6,811 nt of DNA. It comes from Deltaproteobacteria bacterium. Lineage in GTDB: Bacteria > Desulfobacterota > G020345765. Position numbers and translations under genes: made by a program. The stretch spans positions 1 to 6,811 of the forward strand of contig JAUWWP010000145.1 of NCBI GenBank assembly GCA_030616835.1. The letters are read 5' to 3'. This document shows positions 5,143 to 6,811 of the stretch, piece after piece (the first letter of the stretch is position 1; each line of letters begins with the position of its first letter). The notes beneath the pieces are model-generated. The model saw only the letters and a list, made by a program, of their open reading frames with translations. It was not told the DNA's origin and made no database searches.

Positions 5143-6297
5143 TTACTCATTTTTAGTTCCCCTGGCTATAATTTCGATATAATCTCTAAAAATGTATCTT
5201 TTATATCTTTGCTTTCCTGTTATTTCTCTCAAAACATTTATCTTCTCAAATCTTTTCACCAATTCGTTGGCTGACTGCTTTGACATATTTAGTTTCTCAG
5301 TTACATACGGAACCCCGACTAATGGGGTATCAAAAAGCAAATCAATAAGTTTTATCGCGTAAACACTTGATATAGAATTTTCATGAAGCTTGGTTATTAA
5401 ATTTTCCTTTAACACTATTATTTCACGGGCAGTGCTTATTGCTTCTTCCGAGGTTTCGCATATTCCCTTGAGAAAAAACTTTACCCAGTCTTCCCATGCC
5501 CCTTCTGTACGCACTCTCATCAGCAAATCATAATATTCGTTCCGGTGCTTCTTTAGATAAAAGCTTAGATACAATAGAGGGCTCAATAGAATTTCTTTCC
5601 AGAAAAGATAAAAAGTTATCAACAATCTCCCAATCCTTCCGTTACCATCTAAGAATGGGTGTATTGTCTCAAACTGGGCATGGATTAAGGCAATTTTGAC
5701 CAATGGGGGGATATTGTCTTTAGTATGCATAAATTTCTCAAGCTCCCCCATTGCCGGGATAACCATATCAGGAGGCGGAGGGACAAATACAGCCTCGCTC
5801 AAAGAAACACCAGGAGGCCCTATCCAGTTCTGCGATTCTCTGAACTCCCCGGGGGCTTTATGATTACCTCTTGTCCTTTCGATTAAAATCCTGTGAATTT
5901 CTTTAATGAGCCTTAAAGACATAGGTAATTTTTCAAGCCGCTCCATACCATAATTCAACGCTTTTACATAGTTGATAACTTCCTTTATTTCCCGCACATC
6001 CTCCTTAGGTGTTAAATTTGCCTCAAATTCCAGAACCCCCTCTAAAGAAGCCTGGGTCCCCTCTATTTGCGAACTTAAAATAGCCTCTTTTTTGACATAC
6101 ATGGCAATGAAAATCTCAAGATTCGGCAAAACTGTGGTAAGCCCATCCAATCTTGCCAAAGCCCTATCAGCCTTTGATAATGAGAATTGCAGATCCTCAT
6201 CATATTGGATATGAGGCTCCGGCGGCAGTGACTTAGGGATAAAAGCCTTGTACCCTCTTGGTTGATTTATATATGTTCCAGCTCTTCCTATCATCAT
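5143..6297 (-). CDS. Fic family protein, class II, SoFic-like with C-terminal winged helix
   Basis: A 384-aa protein, normally an AMP-transferase that modifies hydroxyl side chains of target proteins with ATP. The N-terminal Fic_N region (about 18-100) holds the inhibitory helix motif S-x3-E-G (S75 to G80, SSQIEG), which marks class II Fic proteins that hold themselves off through E79. The flap is around 160-178 (WIGPPG to VFVPPPP). The active-site motif HPFLDGNGRIGR is intact at 213-224 with catalytic H213. Residues about 310-375 form a winged helix (YVTEKLNMSKQSANELVKRF), as in SoFic-like proteins, suggesting DNA binding or autoregulation. The family has normal length and nothing is missing. 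Two ATGs (6297, 6294) follow AAGGGGTAAAGG; 6297 is used. It starts 14 bases after the small ORF at 6312-6508 and probably shares its transcript. Confidence 0.95.
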   Translation of the reverse strand: MMIGRAGTYINQPRGYKAFIPKSLPPEPHIQYDEDLQFSLSKADRALARLDGLTTVLPNLEIFIAMYVKKEAILSSQIEGTQASLEGVLEFEANLTPKEDVREIKEVINYVKALNYGMERLEKLPMSLRLIKEIHRILIERTRGNHKAPGEFRESQNWIGPPGVSLSEAVFVPPPPDMVIPAMGELEKFMHTKDNIPPLVKIALIHAQFETIHPFLDGNGRIGRLLITFYLFWKEILLSPLLYLSFYLKKHRNEYYDLLMRVRTEGAWEDWVKFFLKGICETSEEAISTAREIIVLKENLITKLHENSISSVYAIKLIDLLFDTPLVGVPYVTEKLNMSKQSANELVKRFEKINVLREITGKQRYKRYIFRDYIEIIARGTKNE

Positions 6298-6311
6298 AAG
6301 ACCTTTACCCC

Positions 6312-6508
6312 TTACTTATATCTGATTTTCTTTTTTAAGTCAAGCATAAAAGACTTAAAAGCGGTTATGTCCTTATAAGTCAGCTTTGCCTTACTTAGAC
6401 TATTATCATAATTGAATTTCTCCGCAGAAGGCGAATTATACCTCTCCGGGGTCTCCAATTGGAGCAAAAGCTTGGCGTGACCCTCTAAAAATGCTCCACG
6501 TGGAGCAT
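6312..6508 (-). pseudogene. Small ORF before fic, apparently frameshifted by one base near its start
   Basis: A textbook ribosome site (AAAGGAGG, core 6515-6519) precedes an ATG at 6508 that reads MLHVEHF and then TAG. One extra T in the run of five T, or a -1 slip on the UUU codon, joins it to a long open frame: LEGHAKLLLQLETPERYNSP, continuing to KSFMLDLKKKIRYK at 6312. The joined product would be 65 aa, soluble and rich in charged helix. Without a slip that frame is open only from a TTG at 6554 that has no ribosome site. It may therefore be a pseudogene, an assembly indel or a programmed -1 frameshift. It lies 14 bases before the Fic gene, so it may be a partner or a leader that couples translation. 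I do not recognise the family; a lysine replaces the glycine or asparagine of a Fic antitoxin motif, so that role is not supported. Confidence 0.55.
6453..6464. promoter_or_regulatory. 12-bp palindrome, possible regulator site
   Basis: CTCCAATTGGAG is a perfect palindrome and shares the pattern CTCCA-NN-TGGAGCA with the larger palindrome 41 bases away, centre to centre (about four helical turns). It lies inside the small ORF, so coding constraint could also explain it. Confidence 0.3.
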
Positions 6509-6512
6509 TTTT
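6487..6512. promoter_or_regulatory. 26-bp perfect palindrome covering the start codon
   Basis: The arms AAAAATGCTCCAC (6487-6499) and GTGGAGCATTTTT (6500-6512) are exact complements. On the minus strand the hairpin holds the ATG in its 5' arm directly behind the ribosome site, and the slippery T-run in its 3' arm. With A5 and T5 flanks around a GC-rich core it could also act as a bidirectional intrinsic terminator, an attenuator or a dimeric operator. Confidence 0.6.
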
Positions 6513-6514
6513 GA

Positions 6515-6519
6515 CCTCC
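6515..6519 (-). promoter_or_regulatory. Optimal ribosome binding site fixing the small ORF start
   Basis: On the minus strand AAAGGAGG is followed by TCAAAA and ATG, a six-base spacing from GGAGG. It is as strong as the site of the exported-protein gene at 82-86, and it points to the ATG at 6508 rather than to the longer TTG frame. Confidence 0.65.
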
Positions 6520-6570
6520 TTTTGGGGTAATTGGTGGCAATATTCAAATATCAAAAGAGAAAGTTAATTA

Positions 6571-6592
6571 GTGTAATTCGTGAAATTCGTGG
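6571..6592 (+). repeat. Tandem AATTCGTG motif
   Basis: TAATTCGTG and AAATTCGTGG follow each other directly. The motif is a frequent component of intergenic repeats in many uncultured bacterial genomes (recalled, not searched). Confidence 0.45.
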
Positions 6593-6660
6593 TTCATTGC
6601 GGGGCTTGGGGAGGGTCAAGAGACTATCAATAAGGTTATTCGCCATCAATACTCCGTTCT

Positions 6661-6719
6661 TAATGTCAAATTACAAAATCCAAAGTTCAAATCAAATCCA
6701 AAACCCAAATGGCTAAATA
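6661..6719 (+). repeat. AT-rich intergenic repeat, copy R4 (partial)
   Basis: TAATGTCAAATTACAAAATC to CCCAAATGGCTAAATA follows the same order as 2101-2166 in copy R3, but lacks the GGGGAAATAGTGGGTTATTCG end. A GTTATTCG motif lies instead 19 bases before it (6635-6642). Confidence 0.65.
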
Positions 6720-6754
6720 ACAGCTGCTCGCTGACTAATCCCCCCTCACCCTTT

Positions 6755-6780
6755 CCCTCTCCCCCCCATTGGGGAGAGGG
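6755..6780. repeat. GC-rich hairpin repeat
   Basis: CCCTCTCCCC (6755-6764) pairs exactly with GGGGAGAGGG (6771-6780) over a six-base loop, extended by a TTT/GAA pairing on both sides. The 'CCCTCACCC...CCCTCTCCC' context is a common interspersed hairpin in proteobacterial and candidate-phylum genomes. There is no U-run, so it is not a clear terminator. Confidence 0.6.
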
Positions 6781-6790
6781 GAATGGTTGT

Positions 6791-6811
6791 GAATGACAAA
6801 TGTCAAAATCC
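6791..6811 (+). repeat. Start of another AT-rich repeat copy, cut by the window edge
   Basis: GAATGACAAATGTCAAAATC matches the opening style of copies R3 and R4 (TTTCAAATTCCAAAG, TGTCAAATTACAAAATCC). Too little is present to align. Confidence 0.4.

Larger units (their letters stand above)
6513..6811. other. Intergenic right end, repeats only
   Basis: Upstream of the small ORF I find no further gene up to the window edge. The stretch has the AATTCGTG tandem motif (6571-6592), repeat R4 (6661-6719), a strong GC hairpin (6755-6780) and the start of another AT-rich repeat. A promoter for the ORF-fic unit should lie here; no good -35/-10 pair is evident. Confidence 0.6.

Noticed and set aside
6312..6508. 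The small ORF as a class I Fic antitoxin
   Set aside because: Its SPSAEK only loosely resembles S/T-x3-E-G/N (K at the last position), and the Fic protein already carries its own inhibitory helix.
1..6811. tRNA, rRNA, transposase or integrase genes
   Set aside because: None of the conserved cloverleaf, rRNA or DDE/tyrosine recombinase signatures was visible on either strand.

Overview
The window reads as accessory chromosome of a free-living, probably Gram-negative bacterium of moderate GC, most likely an environmental or uncultured lineage. Two things point that way: optimal Shine-Dalgarno sites with sigma70-type promoters, and a dense load of AT-rich 'caaat/aaatcc' intergenic repeats and 'CTTCG...CGAAG' palindromic repeats of the kind seen in many metagenome-derived genomes (Omnitrophota, Nitrospirota, Desulfobacterota and Brocadia-like Planctomycetes). 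The sequence does not fix the phylum.

Every protein gene I can support lies on the minus strand. From right to left they are: a small conserved-looking ORF that appears frameshifted (6312-6508) directly upstream of a class II Fic protein with a C-terminal winged helix (5143-6297); an NYN-domain ribonuclease (3959-4576); a cluster of a 42-aa ORF (3694-3822), an XRE-HTH/ImmA-IrrE metallopeptidase fusion (2515-3657) and an overlapping, apparently internally deleted PIN-domain protein (2223-2564); an AAA ATPase of the DUF4143 type (738-1988); a truncated small protein (139-369); and the first 24 codons of an exported protein leaving the window (1-74). The one plus-strand gene candidate is a roughly 60-nt RNA (4657-4720) with its own strong promoter, two hairpins and a U-tract terminator, divergent from the NYN gene.

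The gene content (Fic, NYN, XRE-ImmA plus PIN, DUF4143 ATPase) looks like a toxin-antitoxin or stress/defence island. No single operon joins the blocks. They are separated by repeats, and three of them (Fic, PIN, ATPase) are followed at their 3' ends by the same repeat in the same orientation, giving a cassette-like layout. Several genes show decay or rearrangement: the PIN seems to lack its middle, the ORF before Fic has a one-base slip, and the 76-aa ORF has a foreign tail.

The most useful regulatory signals are a perfect 15-bp inverted repeat overlapping the -35 box of the ATPase promoter, a 26-bp perfect palindrome covering the start codon before Fic, and the orphan small RNA.
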